Below are positions 1-17,315 of a stretch of 64,000 nt of DNA, piece by piece. The DNA is from Dryas octopetala (lineage: Eukaryota; Streptophyta; Magnoliopsida; Rosales; Rosaceae), in assembly GCA_963921425.1 (NCBI GenBank), contig OY992840.1:5954501-6018500 (forward strand), written 5' to 3'. How positions within the stretch are numbered: the first letter of the stretch is position 1; every line of letters starts with the position of its first letter. The position numbers and the translations under genes were made by a program. The notes under the pieces were generated by a model. The model searched no databases. It was given only the letters and a program-made list of their open reading frames with translations, and was not told the origin of the DNA.

Positions 1-5269
<5,269 letters not shown>

Positions 5270-5710
5270 CTCATTCCGAAGTCGCTCTGTATACGCCTCC
5301 GTCTTTGTTCACGTCAACACACAAAGGATAAGGAAACCTCAACCGCAGAAAAACTGAATCCAAATCAGAGAACCAAACCCTAGATCGCAATTTCAGCAAC
5401 GGCAAATCAAGAGCAAGCCAGGAACGCGAACCAGGCAGCCCACATTCTCGCAAAACGTCAAAAACGGCACCGTACGGGGTCGCACTCGGAGATCCAAGGC
5501 CTTCGGCGACCGAGTCAACGAAACAAAACTAAAATACCGACGAGCGTCGATGGGAGAGCACGACGTATCGGTTTTCCGGCGAAGGAAGGATGCTCTCCGC
5601 CGGAGACAGAGCGGTTTTCCTGTGAGAAAAGGAAGTTTCCCGGCGAAGAGAGAGAGAGAGAATAGTGAAAGAGAAGAGAAGAAAGAGAATGGGCTGAAAG
5701 AAACCGAAAA
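5270..5710 (-). promoter_or_regulatory. 5' leader and core promoter area of the JMJ13-type gene
   Basis: Upstream of the start exon lies a purine/pyrimidine-rich leader (GA run near 5649-5664 on the plus strand). A TATA-like stretch (plus strand ataatttatag, around 5727) lies just outside. The leader borders are inferred from base composition and the splice donor at 5266; the transcription start was not determined. Confidence 0.4.
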
Positions 5711-7614
5711 AGAGCTAAGAGTAGGATAATTTATAGTTTTATAGCCGTAAAAAATTAACGCTTTAATGCCTTAAAATATTAAAAAATTTAATTTAATCTT
5801 TTTCTCACCGGTTCACACTGGGAAAGTAAATCGGATGAGGACAAGGAAAGCGAAATTAAAATGGAAACTAATTAGAATTAAAGTATATAATATAATTACT
5901 ATATTAATTTTAGTTTTCGAATTAATTATGTTTAAAAAAAAATAATTGAAGCATATTAAACTTTTGTGTGAACCAAAGTGGTGGTTGTTAGGTGGTTCAA
6001 CCAAACGGCTTGCCGGCCAAAACGCGTTTTTCACTTCTCCCCTCGCGTTTTGCTGGATCTGGAAGCTTCCCGTTTTCCTTTTATGACAAATTTACCCCCG
6101 GTGGAACTTCCGTAGGTGAATACAGAGGCTGGAATAAATATTTAGATGAAGGGTGTTTTGGTCAATTGGAAAGACGGTGTTATCGACGAGTTTTGGTTGC
6201 TGTTTGGGTCAGAGAAAGAAAAAGTTACGGGACAGACGGAATTATCACGTGTGTAAAACCGCAGTCTCATTAAGTACAGAGACTGCAAATCCAACCGTCC
6301 ATCTGATTGCTTTCCTTTTGAGATGAACGGTCAGAAGTCAATGAGAGGACTGATTCGAAAGTTCCAATTTCCAAACGCAATGTACTTGATGGTTGAAATT
6401 TCCGACTTGTACAGGATGAAGTTCCCCTACCTTTCAGTTAGTTAGCTTTTTTTGGGAAAAGACATTTAACTCCCCGGTTGGTGGCCCAGTTTGCAACAAA
6501 ACCAAGGGTGGTTTCGACTTTTCCCTGGGCTTTGCGCAAGGGAGGCACCAAGATCACTTCCATATAAGTGGATGAACTACCCTCATGGCCTGACCGGACG
6601 TAGTTCCCAAAAACAACATGGAGTCGACACGTGGCAGTACGATCTGAACCACAGGGACACGTGGACGAGGATAATACAGTGGTTTCTGGCACTCTTACTG
6701 TGGGTGGTGCCAGGACGGGAATAGCTGGCAGTTAGAGCAGGTTTCACGCGCCCATATGACCGGCCTCAGCTTTTCCTTTTGCGCGCGCACTCAGTCTCAC
6801 GAGAACCCATATGCGAAAACCACCGGCGGTTTTCGGTTTCCGGTCACCCTCTGTGGCCCTAGTGTTTCTCTCTCTTAACGCTATTGGTTGCTTGCGCTTT
6901 TAGCTTTTGTTATGCGGAGGTTGGCCTAATGATTAGTTTTCCACAGTCAGCGAAAAACTAAGCCTCTGAATGACAAAATTTCTTTTTTTTTGGTCAGAAA
7001 ATTACGTAAATGAAATTTTCACACTTTTTTTTTGTCAAATTAAATTCAGACATAGGACAATAATAAGGTCATGGTTCTTCTGGCGGCTCGGCTGTTACAC
7101 TAAGTCAAAGACTCAAAAAAGTTTGAAACCAGTCTTCGGCTCAGCGGCTAATGGCGCCGGCTTGGCTTGGCTTGGCTTCGCACCAAGCCACCCAATGACA
7201 AAAAGCCCTTTTAAAAAAAATATTTTAAGTAACTGCCCCAATAAATGACGAAATTTACTCCACCTGTTTTTGTGGCTGGCTGACTGCGCGTACGGGTGAG
7301 GGTATTTTTGGAATTTCGGGCAATGGTTATGTGAGTTCCCATGCTTTGGTGGTAAGATTCTGTTCTGGGAAAGTTGTGGAATTGACGAAAATGCCTGGTT
7401 TAACAGTGCGGAATTACTTGAAGACCTTCCTTCAAGGCTTTTTTATTTTCAGCTTTCAGGGAATGCGTAATGCGTGTCATTCATTCATGTTATTGTTTGG
7501 AGTACAAGTTGTCTTTTTCTTTGGACCACCAACAAAGAAAGTAGGCTCAGAAAACCAGCCTTTGTCTCAAGTAAAAAATGAAAATGGAAAGAGATCCAGA
7601 ATCTTTGGCTTCAA
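5711..7614. other. Intergenic, no gene seen
   Basis: Short ORFs here have no recognisable domain, and no splice-linked series is visible. The stretch contains three CACGTG G-boxes (listed separately) and a short TTGGC tandem run near 7157-7178. It is upstream of the JMJ13-type gene and may include its distal promoter. Confidence 0.5.
6246..6664. promoter_or_regulatory. G-box/ABRE-like cluster upstream of the JMJ13-type gene
   Basis: Three CACGTG cores occur at 6246-6251, 6628-6633 and 6658-6663. The last two are the same 8-mer ACACGTGG, spaced exactly 30 bp. This core is the known binding site of plant bHLH (PIF) and bZIP (ABF/HY5) factors. They lie about 0.5-1 kb upstream of the probable transcription start of the demethylase gene. 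Function is inferred. Confidence 0.45.
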
Positions 7615-7662
7615 CCATTTGATGTCACCGTGGCCAAAAAAAAAAAACCATTTGATGTCACC
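7615..7662 (+). mobile_element. Micro-insertion with poly(A) end and 15-bp target duplication
   Basis: The 15-mer CCATTTGATGTCACC occurs at 7615-7629 and 7648-7662. Between them lies GTGGCC followed by an A run. This is what a very short, 5'-truncated non-LTR retrotransposition product (LINE/SINE tail) looks like. Confidence 0.6.
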
Positions 7663-8019
7663 ACTCACCACCCTCCCATTATGAAATCCAATTCCATACC
7701 CAAAGCAGACAATGATTATGGTCCTTAAATTAAGTTGTTTGGGATCATAAATGAGGCTATAAATTCTTACCATAAGCACTAAGATAGTGGCTTTTATGGT
7801 ATGTGAGTGCTCCAAAAATTTTCTTAGCGTTGGTAAGTAGTTATTACATCAAATTTATAAGGAGAATGCTTATTACTCCAATTACTTTTTTTTTTTGTAA
7901 AGTCCAAATATTAATATCATATAAGTTGAGAAAAAATAATTAAGAGAAGAAATAAGTTAGATTGCTTTGTATTACACGAGCATGGTGTTTATTTTGGCTA
8001 AAGAGGGGATCTTTTGTGG
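7663..8019. other. Intergenic, no gene seen
   Basis: AT-rich sequence with no ORF of interest and no clear repeat structure. Confidence 0.4.
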
Positions 8020-8420
8020 CTTATGAATTGTATTGCGAATAATTTTTGTTTAACTATATATTTTATCCTTTTAATATCATTGACAATTTAGCGTTAAGAA
8101 AAAACAAAGTTGTGATACTTAATTTCAAGAGTACTTAGAATTCAGTGATACTATAATTAAGGGGTTAACCCAAGCTGTGAGGGAGGGTGAGCGAGTGATG
8201 GGTTAGGATTATGATAGGTTCGAATTGTATTGCAAATAATTTTGTTCCAACTATTTTATCATCTTAATATCATTCACAATTTTGCATTAAAGAAAAAGTT
8301 GTGATACTTAATTTCAAGAGTACTTACCATTTAATGATACTATAGTAAAGCCTTAGGGGTTAGCCTAAGTTGTGAAGGAGGGTGGATAGGTGGTGAGTTA
8401 GGATTAGGATAAGTTTCAAG
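8020..8420 (+). repeat. SINE-like tandem dimer
   Basis: Two units of about 195 bp follow each other (about 8025-8220 and 8221-8415). Each contains a tRNA-like head: GGGGTTAACCCAAGCTGTGA with an A-box-like start, and GGTTCGAATTG as a B-box-like motif in the first. A common body with TTGTGATACTTAATTTCAAG is shared. The head order suggests a first copy lacking its head followed by a complete copy. A related sequence lies on the minus strand near 59015-59110. Confidence 0.55.
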
Positions 8421-9240
8421 TTGTGATCCTTAATTTCAAAAGTAACCGGTCTAACACATCACTTGGGTGAACCTGCTTTGATATCATAAAAGAAATTGGA
8501 GCATTCAACTCAAAATCAATTGGAATTGAGATGGCTAAAACTCTTATAAACACTCATACAAAACACTCCACATTCTCACAAAAATAATAATATCATAGTC
8601 ATTAATTTTATTTATTATATTTATTTATCAAATGAGTTTAAGACTAGATTTAAATAAGTAAACTAATATTAAATTGTTTAGTAAAAGAATTAAATAAACA
8701 AATTTGATAAGTATATATAGTATTAATTAGTTTTCGCACACTGGATAACAAATTTGATACCACATTCAACATAAAGTGGGTCAACTTAACATAAAAGGAA
8801 ACAAGTCGGGCTAAAAATGGGTTTGAAATCTAAGCCTCTTAAAGAGTTAAAGGTGCAAATTCCCAAAGCAACGCCTATAAACTTGGAAGTTAAATATATG
8901 TATTAAAATACCTAAGCTTGGAAGTCCAACTTGGTCATTTGGGACAAGAAAAAAAGGTAAGATTTTCACTATTGAAGTAGACCCACAACACCATGTTTGT
9001 ATCAAGGTCATCTTATCTTATAATAAATAGCAGAATGATACCACAAGGTTGTGTACTAATGAGTGATTTTCATAGATGACGAGAAAAACAAAATACTCTA
9101 TATAATATTGATGTTGATGTTAAAAAAATTCCATTTGGATAAATATATATAGAATGCAACTAAGTGGGGCCACTAGAATTCGCACATGGATAGTTGGCTG
9201 GGTGTTAATCTAATTTAATTATGAGGCTAATTGGGTTGAT
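8421..9240. other. Intergenic, probable retroelement-derived sequence
   Basis: No gene seen. The stretch 8445-8575 resembles common plant LTR or leader sequence (GATATCATAAAAGAAATTGG), but no element ends could be fixed. Confidence 0.3.
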
Positions 9241-9241
9241 T

Positions 9242-9296
9242 AAGCTTGGAAGAGTTTATTCTCGAAAAAAAAAAAAAAAAAAGCTTGGAAGTGTTT
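9242..9296 (+). mobile_element. Micro-insertion with poly(A) end and 16-bp target duplication
   Basis: AAGCTTGGAAGAGTTT at 9242-9257 and AAGCTTGGAAGTGTTT at 9281-9296 (one difference) bracket ATTCTCG plus an A run. The form matches a truncated non-LTR insertion. Confidence 0.55.
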
Positions 9297-9395
9297 TGGT
9301 GAATACTTAGCATGTCAAGAAGTAAGTCCAACATAAAGAAAATATTTGGAAATGAAAATACCCATTTTTGTTTTTGTAAGAATGTGCTTGGTGTC

Positions 9396-9444
9396 TTAGG
9401 CTTTAAGCCTTTTTTTTTTTGGCCAGGTTAGGCTTTAAGCCTTT
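9396..9444 (-). mobile_element. Micro-insertion with poly(A) end and 17-bp target duplication
   Basis: TTAGGCTTTAAGCCTTT occurs at 9396-9412 and 9428-9444. Between them is a T run then GGCCAGG, that is CCTGGCC plus poly(A) on the minus strand. The GGCC-A(n) end resembles the insertion at 7630. Confidence 0.6.
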
Positions 9445-10612
9445 GAGTACTGCAAAAATAATTTCCATGGGAATGTGCTGGCTTTCTTATGCGTTAAGTA
9501 TTGCAAGAATAAATTGTTCGCACCTCATTTACTTCTTCTTTTTCAGTTGAATTTTTTCCCTTTTTTTAATAGAAAATTAGGATTAAATATCAAATCTCAA
9601 TAATTTTTTGTATTGCATGAAAACCATATAATATTTCAATTGAACTACCAAATTTAAATATAGTTTTTTAGATTAGGTCACAAATATGTTGGCCGCTTTG
9701 ATTTGAGCCTTTTCCATTTGACATTTTTATCCTTTGGCCCACATATGATGAGTGTTAGTTAAAATTTATAAGATTTTGACAAAATTGTCATTGAGGCTTT
9801 TATATTATCTTAAAAATTTGCTAACGTAGTCTCAACTTCACATTTAGTTGTGACTGTACGACACTCACAATTTCAAATTTAGTTGTGACTGAACGACAGT
9901 CACATCTAAGTTGTGACTTAATTGAATTTTTTATAGAAAAATTATACTGCAATATAGTATAAATAGAGGTCAAAACAATATTTTTACTCAAAATAATATA
10001 TAGTATAGTGGTGTGAATTGTCTCTTTCAATTTACCAAGACAGTCACAGTTAAGTTGTGACTAGATTGATTTTTTTTTTTTAATACAATATAGTAAATTA
10101 ATGTAATATTTGTGATGTAATATTATTTTTATTTTTTTATTGTAGTGGCATGTGATGTAATATTTGTAAATTCTAATACCTTTTACTTTATTAATTTGTT
10201 TAACTTTTTAACTACCTAATCTAAAATGCTATTTAATTTTGATACCTAAACTAAAAAGTTATTGAAATTTAGTAGTTAAAATTAATGGACCTTTTTTTTA
10301 ATCAATAGAAAATTACATTTAAATTAATAAAATATTTCAATGGGACTGATGCTCGACCCTGTAAAAACTTGCCAAGTACTAAGCAAGGGGGATGATGCTC
10401 GACCTTGTAAAACATGGCCACTAATATTGTAATGTTAACCGGTTTAACATTTTAAAAGTAGTAAATGAACCGTCTTAATACTAAACATATTAGGTGAATT
10501 ATTTTATCAAGGCAAATGAACCTTCTTAATACTAAACATATTCGGTGAATTATTTTATCAAGGCAAATTTCAAAGTGAAAACAGATCATTTGCTAAAAAA
10601 ATAATTTATCAA
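9445..10612. other. Intergenic, AT-rich, possible degenerate transposon
   Basis: No gene seen. Several copies of a short motif GTTGTGACT occur between 9845 and 10065. The flanks 9590-9690 and 10215-10300 look loosely inverted, but no clean terminal repeats or target duplication were found. Confidence 0.3.
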
Positions 10613-10947
10613 GGTTTTTCTTTTTTAGTTTTGGTACCTGAATTTTGAGGTTTATCCCAACTAAGTACCTAAAGTATTATTTGTCCCAATTTCGTTCCTA
10701 ACAAAATACTAACAAAATTTGGTCATGTGTGTTGGACATATCTTATACCCAAAGTCCATTTTGGTCTATTCACAATCCTAGGTTGACTAAAATGCCTCTA
10801 ATTTTGATGCCTTATTTGGAAAAAGTCATATTATATACTAAATTTGGACAAAATAAAAATTTAGGTATGAAATTAAGACAAATAATATATTAGGTATTTA
10901 GTTGAGACAATGCCCAAAAATTTAGGTATCAAAATTGAAAAAGACCC
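10613..10947. mobile_element. Mutator-type MITE
   Basis: 335-bp element with terminal inverted repeats of about 80-90 bp (left GGTTTTTCTTTTTTAGTTTTGG, here quoted as GGTTTTTCTTTTTTAGTTTT; right end complement GGGTCTTTTTCAATTTTG). It is flanked by ATTTATCAA at 10604-10612 and ATTTAACAA at 10948-10956, a 9-bp duplication with one difference. Long TIRs with a 9-bp duplication are the mark of Mutator-like elements. No coding capacity. Confidence 0.75.
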
Positions 10948-10965
10948 ATTTAACAATTTACTATT

Positions 10966-11009
10966 CAATAATCAATAATACTTTTTTTTGGTTGCCAATA
11001 ATCAATAAT
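10966..11009 (-). mobile_element. Micro-insertion with poly(A) end and 14-bp target duplication
   Basis: CAATAATCAATAAT occurs at 10966-10979 and 10996-11009, around ACTTTTTTTTGGTTGC. On the minus strand the insert reads GCAACC plus poly(A). It lies directly beside the Mutator-type MITE that ends at 10947. Confidence 0.5.
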
Positions 11010-12664
11010 TCTAGATATGAAAATTCATGGGTATCACGGGAAAACAAAAATCACAATTATCACACAATCAAAATTTGGTACTTTTCTTTTTCCCTAGTGG
11101 CCAAAATGCCGAAATCTTAATCCTAAAGGGTATTCTTTGAAATGCAACAAATAATTAAATACTTTGTTTAAAAAAATTATAAAAAAAACCATGTCATTGA
11201 ACATGATTCTCTCTTTTATTCGTTTGTGTCACGTTGTCTGTGGTTGATTCCTTAAGGAATCTTATTTTGAAGAGCTAATCCACTTAATTTGCACCTAAGC
11301 CAGGAGATAGAGGCTCACAGCATAAGCAAAAGCCATTAACTATTCAATCATGCAGCCTCATCACACATATATAACTATCTCACCTACTAGTTCATAAAAA
11401 TGTTAAATATTGTGTTATCCAATTACCAACAACAGCACCACCATTGGGAATCTGATGGATAGTAGGTAGCCCATATAAATATTATAATATAAAGATTAAT
11501 TAATACCCTTTACATGATTTAACTAATCCCATAGCACCAATTGGTAGTCCAACCATCCACTAATAAAAAAAGCTAATTAATTATTAAGAAATGAAAGGCA
11601 GATTGTTTAACAAAAGTTGGTGATCAAAAACATGTTGCATCAAAAGGTTAGTGAAGTCCTAATCAGCCATACCCATCTTGCATGTCTTGGGGGTAGTAGT
11701 AGGCCGGACAAGGTCACATTGAAAAAGGTTGTGTCAATGAGTTGTCATGTGTACTTGTCAATTTCACAAACGAGACTAAAACATTGGCTTTTAACTTGTG
11801 AGAATGATAGTAGAGAAAGGAAAGAAAGATGAAATAGTGGATATGTGAGAGTTTGTTCTGCTACAAGTAAAGTTTAGAAAGCTTTGAATCAATCGGAATA
11901 TATTAGGAAACAAAACCTTAGAGAACAAGGAAAGATTACTTCTTTAGGGGTTGAAATATGAAACAAGTTTTCTAGGTTGGGATCGATGTGTCTGTCCAAA
12001 TTTTAAAGTACAATGGTCCGATCCTTTTGCATTTTCAAGTTTTAAAAATCCTTTAGATCCTTTGTATCAAATCAAATCAAATCAATCATTGCTGGGATTT
12101 TATTGAATCCAATTTGATATGCCATGATATGCTGAAATTTATCGAGAAAATGATAAAAAGGTCCAATATAGATTGAATAAATCTTACCCGATTTTGAATG
12201 TTTCCTTAATTTGCTTATTTGTCTTTTTCTTTTTTATACATCATTCTCAAAAATAGAAGAATGTTAGGTACATTTTTTTTTTCTACTTTTTATCTTATAA
12301 TTCTCATTTTGCAGAGTAGCATTATAATCGAAACCGTTCAATTTCTAAATCATTATTTAAAGAATATTTGTATAAAAAAGTAATCAAATAAAAAATTATT
12401 TAGTCATATAATTATTATCAAATAAATAAATAATTTTGATAACAATTATATTCTCTGTATATCTATTTGATAATAGTTACATCACTAAACGATTTATGAT
12501 TTGGTTGATTTTTTGCATATATGATATTTAAAGGGTGATATAGAAAATGAATGGTTTTGATCATTAAATTAAGGAAACATTCAAAATCAAGTAAAATGCA
12601 TATAACAGCCCTCTATGATTCTAAATCTTGCATGCCTCTGCAACAAATCATACAGAGGGACGTA

Positions 12665-12731
<67 letters not shown>

Positions 12732-15700
12732 GGTGGTGCGAAGAGACAGAAAGATAGGGGAGGAGAGCGACAGAGGTCCACCGTTAATGACGATGGCAAC
12801 GGCACGGAAGGTCCACTTTGGGTTCTATTTTTTCTTTTGTCCTTTATGGTCGATCTTTTTTATTTTGGATTAAATTTGTAATTTCAAAAATTTAAAGGAG
12901 GGTTGGGCAGTGAAAAAAGTAGGATGTGCATATAACAGTTCTCTTTAGAAATTAGCCTACCAAACAACAATTATTTTTAAAATTTTATTATTTATTTTAA
13001 CATGGAAAATAAGTTTTTTAATTTTTATTTTTGATAGACCCCTTGATTTACCAAAATTTTCTTTAAAATTTACACAATTCTCTTAATCTTCATACAATAC
13101 ATGCTCTAAGCAAAATAGGCTCTAAGCAATTTGGCTCTCCTCTTACGTCCAAGATGATGTTTTTTCTAGCTTGGACAAAGTTTAATGAATGAATTAGGCT
13201 TTATGCCTTTGATAAAAAATAAATAAATAAAAAACTTAATTTTGTTTCTTTTTGTTTTGCTTTTAGAGAGCAAGAGCTTGGAAACACAATATCCATTTCT
13301 CTAATCTATGTATTGTGCGATTAGAAGAAGATTTATAAGTACAACATTTATCAAATAATATTGTTGACGTACTTTCTTTATATGAATCTGAATTCATTCA
13401 AGACCTAATTATATATATATATATATGTCATGTTATTTAGTGAGTAAACTTTGATAATGGAATTAACATTATTGGAAGCTAGACTTATTTCTTGACCAAT
13501 TAAGTTCATGTACATAAATGGGGTCCTTTAATCATTGGCTTGAATGTGAGGCAATGATGATGAAGTCGTTGCCTACCTATCATTCAGTCAAAGACTCAAA
13601 GGAAAGGATGAAGCTGAGCGAATAATATACAGCACTACAACTAATAAGTACACACTCTCGCAGAAGAGCCAAGAACAAAATCCTTTTTGAAAATGACAAA
13701 CAGAGCCACAACGTTTGATATTTGTATGCTGCAATAGTCAGCCATTTAACTAACCATATACAATAATGACACACATATATTAATGAGCATTATTAATGGT
13801 TTATTGATCAAGTCCATGTGCTCACATTCATTACCGTCTTCACGTCAAGCTGGGTCGTCCCCTAGTAGGCTAGTAACATGGAAAGAATTATAAGAGAGAC
13901 CTTTGACCACCCTTGATAAATTGGGACCATAGCAGGAGCTAGCATAATCATTTTTCTCAACTACAAATGTTAAACTCATTAAATTTATTTGTCCCAAATT
14001 ATATACAAGTAATCGGCTCAATGAATTAGTCTAGTACACAAAAATTAATTTAGGACACTCTCAATTTTTAAAATAAAATAAAATTATATATAAATAGGAT
14101 CAGTCTAAGTTTAAGTGAATAAAACAGCTACCATCAAACTCAATCGAAAGTCTACTAATAATAAATTTCTCATTATGACAAAGGACCTTCACTCAACAAA
14201 GGACCCATCCTTTCATCTTCTTCATTCCATCCTTCACTCTCCATTTTACTTTTACAAATTAAGTTCTCCATGCAAATGTAACTTTTTAATTATTATAGTG
14301 AAACAAATTTTATCCTGTATGGACGCAGTCCCATCAAACCAATCAAGTAAACCACATTAATCTCTCATGCTCTAATGTAATTATAATTTTACTTTTATAT
14401 TTGTATAGGTAATTACTTTGTCAAACATACCTAAATTTGCAAAACCTTTTAAAAGGATTTGTAATTTCGTTGTCAAAATTTCCTTTATTATTTAATTTAT
14501 GGTAGTTTTTGACCTAACCCTTTGTTTGACAAACATGTGTTAATGTTAATATGTTATTAACCTATTCCTATCCACGTGATCAAAAGAAGAAGAAGGAAGA
14601 GAATTCACAAATGTCAAGGAACCCCGAAATTTCATTTTCATTAAGGATTACAACATCAAAATATCTTAGCTGGTCAAATGTCTCACGCATAAAGACATGT
14701 ACAAGATTAAGAAAATCTGCAGGTACGACTGAGTAAAAGACATGCTCCAACAAAAATAGTGGACACGTAGAAAGCTTACCCAAATTAGTCTTCTCTGCTG
14801 ACCTCAACACACGCCATTGACTCATTCCTTCACATTAATTCACAAAGGCAAATGTCTAGTCTTCTCGGAAAATGGAAACACTCCTTCATTCCACCTTCGT
14901 TGCCAGTTTGCCACTTGCCACTAAATCATAAAGTGATTTATTTTAATGAGTTATTATGATTCTAATTCATATTTTGAAAAGTTAATAATTTAACGTTTCA
15001 AAATTTTATTGTAGATTCTTGTTAGAGATTCTATTGAAAGTCTATTTTTGAACATTTACTGAAAATCAATAAATATATAAAAGTACTATATATAACACGC
15101 CTAAAGGAAAATGGCATGACCAACGTTACCACTTTTATCACAAATTAAAATAATCATTTTTGAGTACTCCATCTAGCTAGGGTGTGAAAGCCACCATGCT
15201 TTTATAGTGAGAAAGACCTATTATATATTTAGTGCCACATTTGAAAATTTTAGTACCTTATTCCCACATGGCCCATCACATGAGCAGTCGCTAGTTTTGG
15301 TTTTGTTTTGTTTGTTTTATTTTTTAATAGTTTGTTTATTTACTAAGCTTACTTCTTCATTTGGTGATGGGTACACGTACAGAAGCCTAATTGGGACTGG
15401 GATTGTGTATACTACCAATACAGATTCCCACTTGTCACTTTGTCGGTTGTACATTTTCTTAATTCATTTTGTTTCCCATGTTCATACATGTTGATGTTCG
15501 ATAATAGACGCAAGCCATCAACATCGAAAATTGAAAATCAATCACATAATAACATAAGGATGTTTAATACACGCGCGAGTCGATTTGGATTTGGGTTACG
15601 TTTACTTAGGTTGTAATTTCATTATAAACAAATGAATGTTACAATTTACATAAGAAAATATGAAAGCTTTAGAAAGAATCTGAAAATGAGAGAGATCATG

Positions 15701-16029
15701 ATTTTTAAGTGGGTGAGCACCTATATATAATGGATAGGAGATCATTCCCTTAAAAATTGCCAAGGACATGAGTCATCAGACAACCAAAACCCAACATGGC
15801 CCAACATGGCATCAAGGCCCAACATGGCCCAAATAGAAGCAGTCCCCTAAGTTCCTCAGTTAAAGCTAATTTTTCTAATCTACCTTCTTTTATGATCTTC
15901 TCTCTTATTATTCTTATTCTGCTGTGCAATCACTTAAGTAAGGCTAGCTACATTGCCTAAATGATTAATTAAATCACCTATGGCTTCTAAAAATTTAGAG
16001 TGTGACAAGTTATTCTTGGGTTTCTTTTC
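11010..16029. other. About 5 kb intergenic, no gene seen
   Basis: Only short, low-complexity or domain-free ORFs on both strands. It contains a long GA microsatellite (12665-12725) inside a possible insertion bounded by a direct repeat (12596 and 12927), and an AT dinucleotide run near 13412-13426. No tRNA, rRNA or snRNA was recognised. Confidence 0.5.
12665..12725. repeat. GA microsatellite
   Basis: About 30 GA units with one interruption (GGGAGA). ORFs rich in Arg-Glu or Ser-Leu across it are repeat translation and not genes. Confidence 0.95.
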
Positions 16030-16490
16030 TTTTTGTTTTTATTTCAAAACGTTGAATCAAAACCAGAAACTGAGCTTTGCAAACGAAGAAAAAAAGCAAT
16101 CATTACGTACCGATCGAGGGTTTTAGGTGCTGAATCCTTGGCTTTGCGTGATTGTCTTCTTTGTACTGGGCTTCAAGGCTTTTCCGAGATTTTAGTTGAA
16201 GGTGACTCTAAACTTCTCATTAAGTGCTTGTTGGATAAATGCTCGATTCCTAGAAAGCTTGCATGATTATCCATAACATATTAACATTCAGTCGATTGTC
16301 CAACGCTTTGATAAAATTCAATTTGTCCATATATATCTTTTGAGAGACTAATATTTTGTTGCATATGCTTTGGCAAAGCTTGGATAGAGTTGGCCATTTT
16401 ATCAAAGATTCTCAAATTTCTAATTTTGATCGTAAGAGTTCTAGTGGTACACGTGAGTTTGAGTTGTAATTGGTTTTATGATCTTAGAAA
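16030..16490 (+). pseudogene. LINE ORF2 RNase H-like 3' fragment
   Basis: The reading frame ending at 16266 contains AESLALRDCLLCTGLQGF then a SEILVEGDSKLLIKCL motif, typical of the RNase H (RVT_3) domain at the end of plant L1-type ORF2. Further family-like peptide (ETNILLHMLWQSLDRVGHFI in a shifted frame) follows before an A-rich tail at 16488-16506, which fits a LINE 3' end. The copy is 5'-truncated and interrupted by stops and frameshifts. Confidence 0.6.
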
Positions 16491-16800
16491 AAAAAAAGGA
16501 AAAAACAGAAAACTACATATGAAAATTTGACCAAAATAACTTGTGTGATTTAATATATATGAAAATTTGATCAAAATTTGACCAAACTACTACATGGGAA
16601 TTGAACTCTTGATTTATCGACACTAATCCATTTCCTAAGTGAACTATCTATGATAAGATGATTACGATTGAAAACATACAAAATTCACATATAAGGGTAG
16701 ATATTCTGTGGAGAAGTCACCAAAATCACATGTGTAGATTCGGAGTAATCTGGATTTGTAAAAGATGATCGAGGAGTAAGTCATGGTCTTTGTCAATAAT

Positions 16801-16994
16801 CACTACAAGAAATGTGAGCAAAGTCCACTCTTATTGGTGACATAGAATGAGGTGACAATTGGGTAATAGGGACTGAAGTGCCTCGATTTTAATAAAAATT
16901 AGTGACAATTGAACAATAGGGACTAAAGTTCCCAATTGCCACCCCATTTTGTGCCACCAATAAAGAATGTGTTTTGCTCACATTTTTTGTAGTG
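16801..16994. mobile_element. CACTA-type MITE, copy 1
   Basis: 194-bp element that begins CACTACAAGAAATGTGAGC and ends in the inverted form TTTTTTGTAGTG, with 3-bp target duplication AAT at 16798-16800 and 16995-16997. The CACTACAAGAAA end and 3-bp duplication define CACTA (En/Spm) elements. Too short to encode a transposase. Confidence 0.85.
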
Positions 16995-17315
16995 AATATA
17001 TATCACTATCTTTCAATGATCCAAATACTTGTAAAAGCTGAAAGCAACAATGGATGAAGGGTCAACATCTTTGCCATTTTCAATCAAATCTGACCACTCA
17101 CTCGTAACTTTCAAAGCAAATAAAAGCATCTTCTTAAACCCATATTTATCTGTAATTATCTAATGAGACTTGTGGTTTGATTTATTTCCAAAATTTGTTA
17201 GTACAATGTGAATATGGTATGACATATAAATATATCTAGTGATTTATAAATTTTATACTCTAAAGCACGTCTAAACAAATATGAGTTTTTTTTTTTTTTT
17301 TGTCTAGGATGTTCG

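Noticed and set aside
6105-6121. Match to the end of 18S rRNA (TTCCGTAGGTGAA)
   Set aside because: Only about 14 bp match and the neighbouring bases do not continue the rRNA sequence; taken as chance.
12551-12873. ORFs on both strands across the GA run
   Set aside because: They are translations of a microsatellite and have no splice or domain support.
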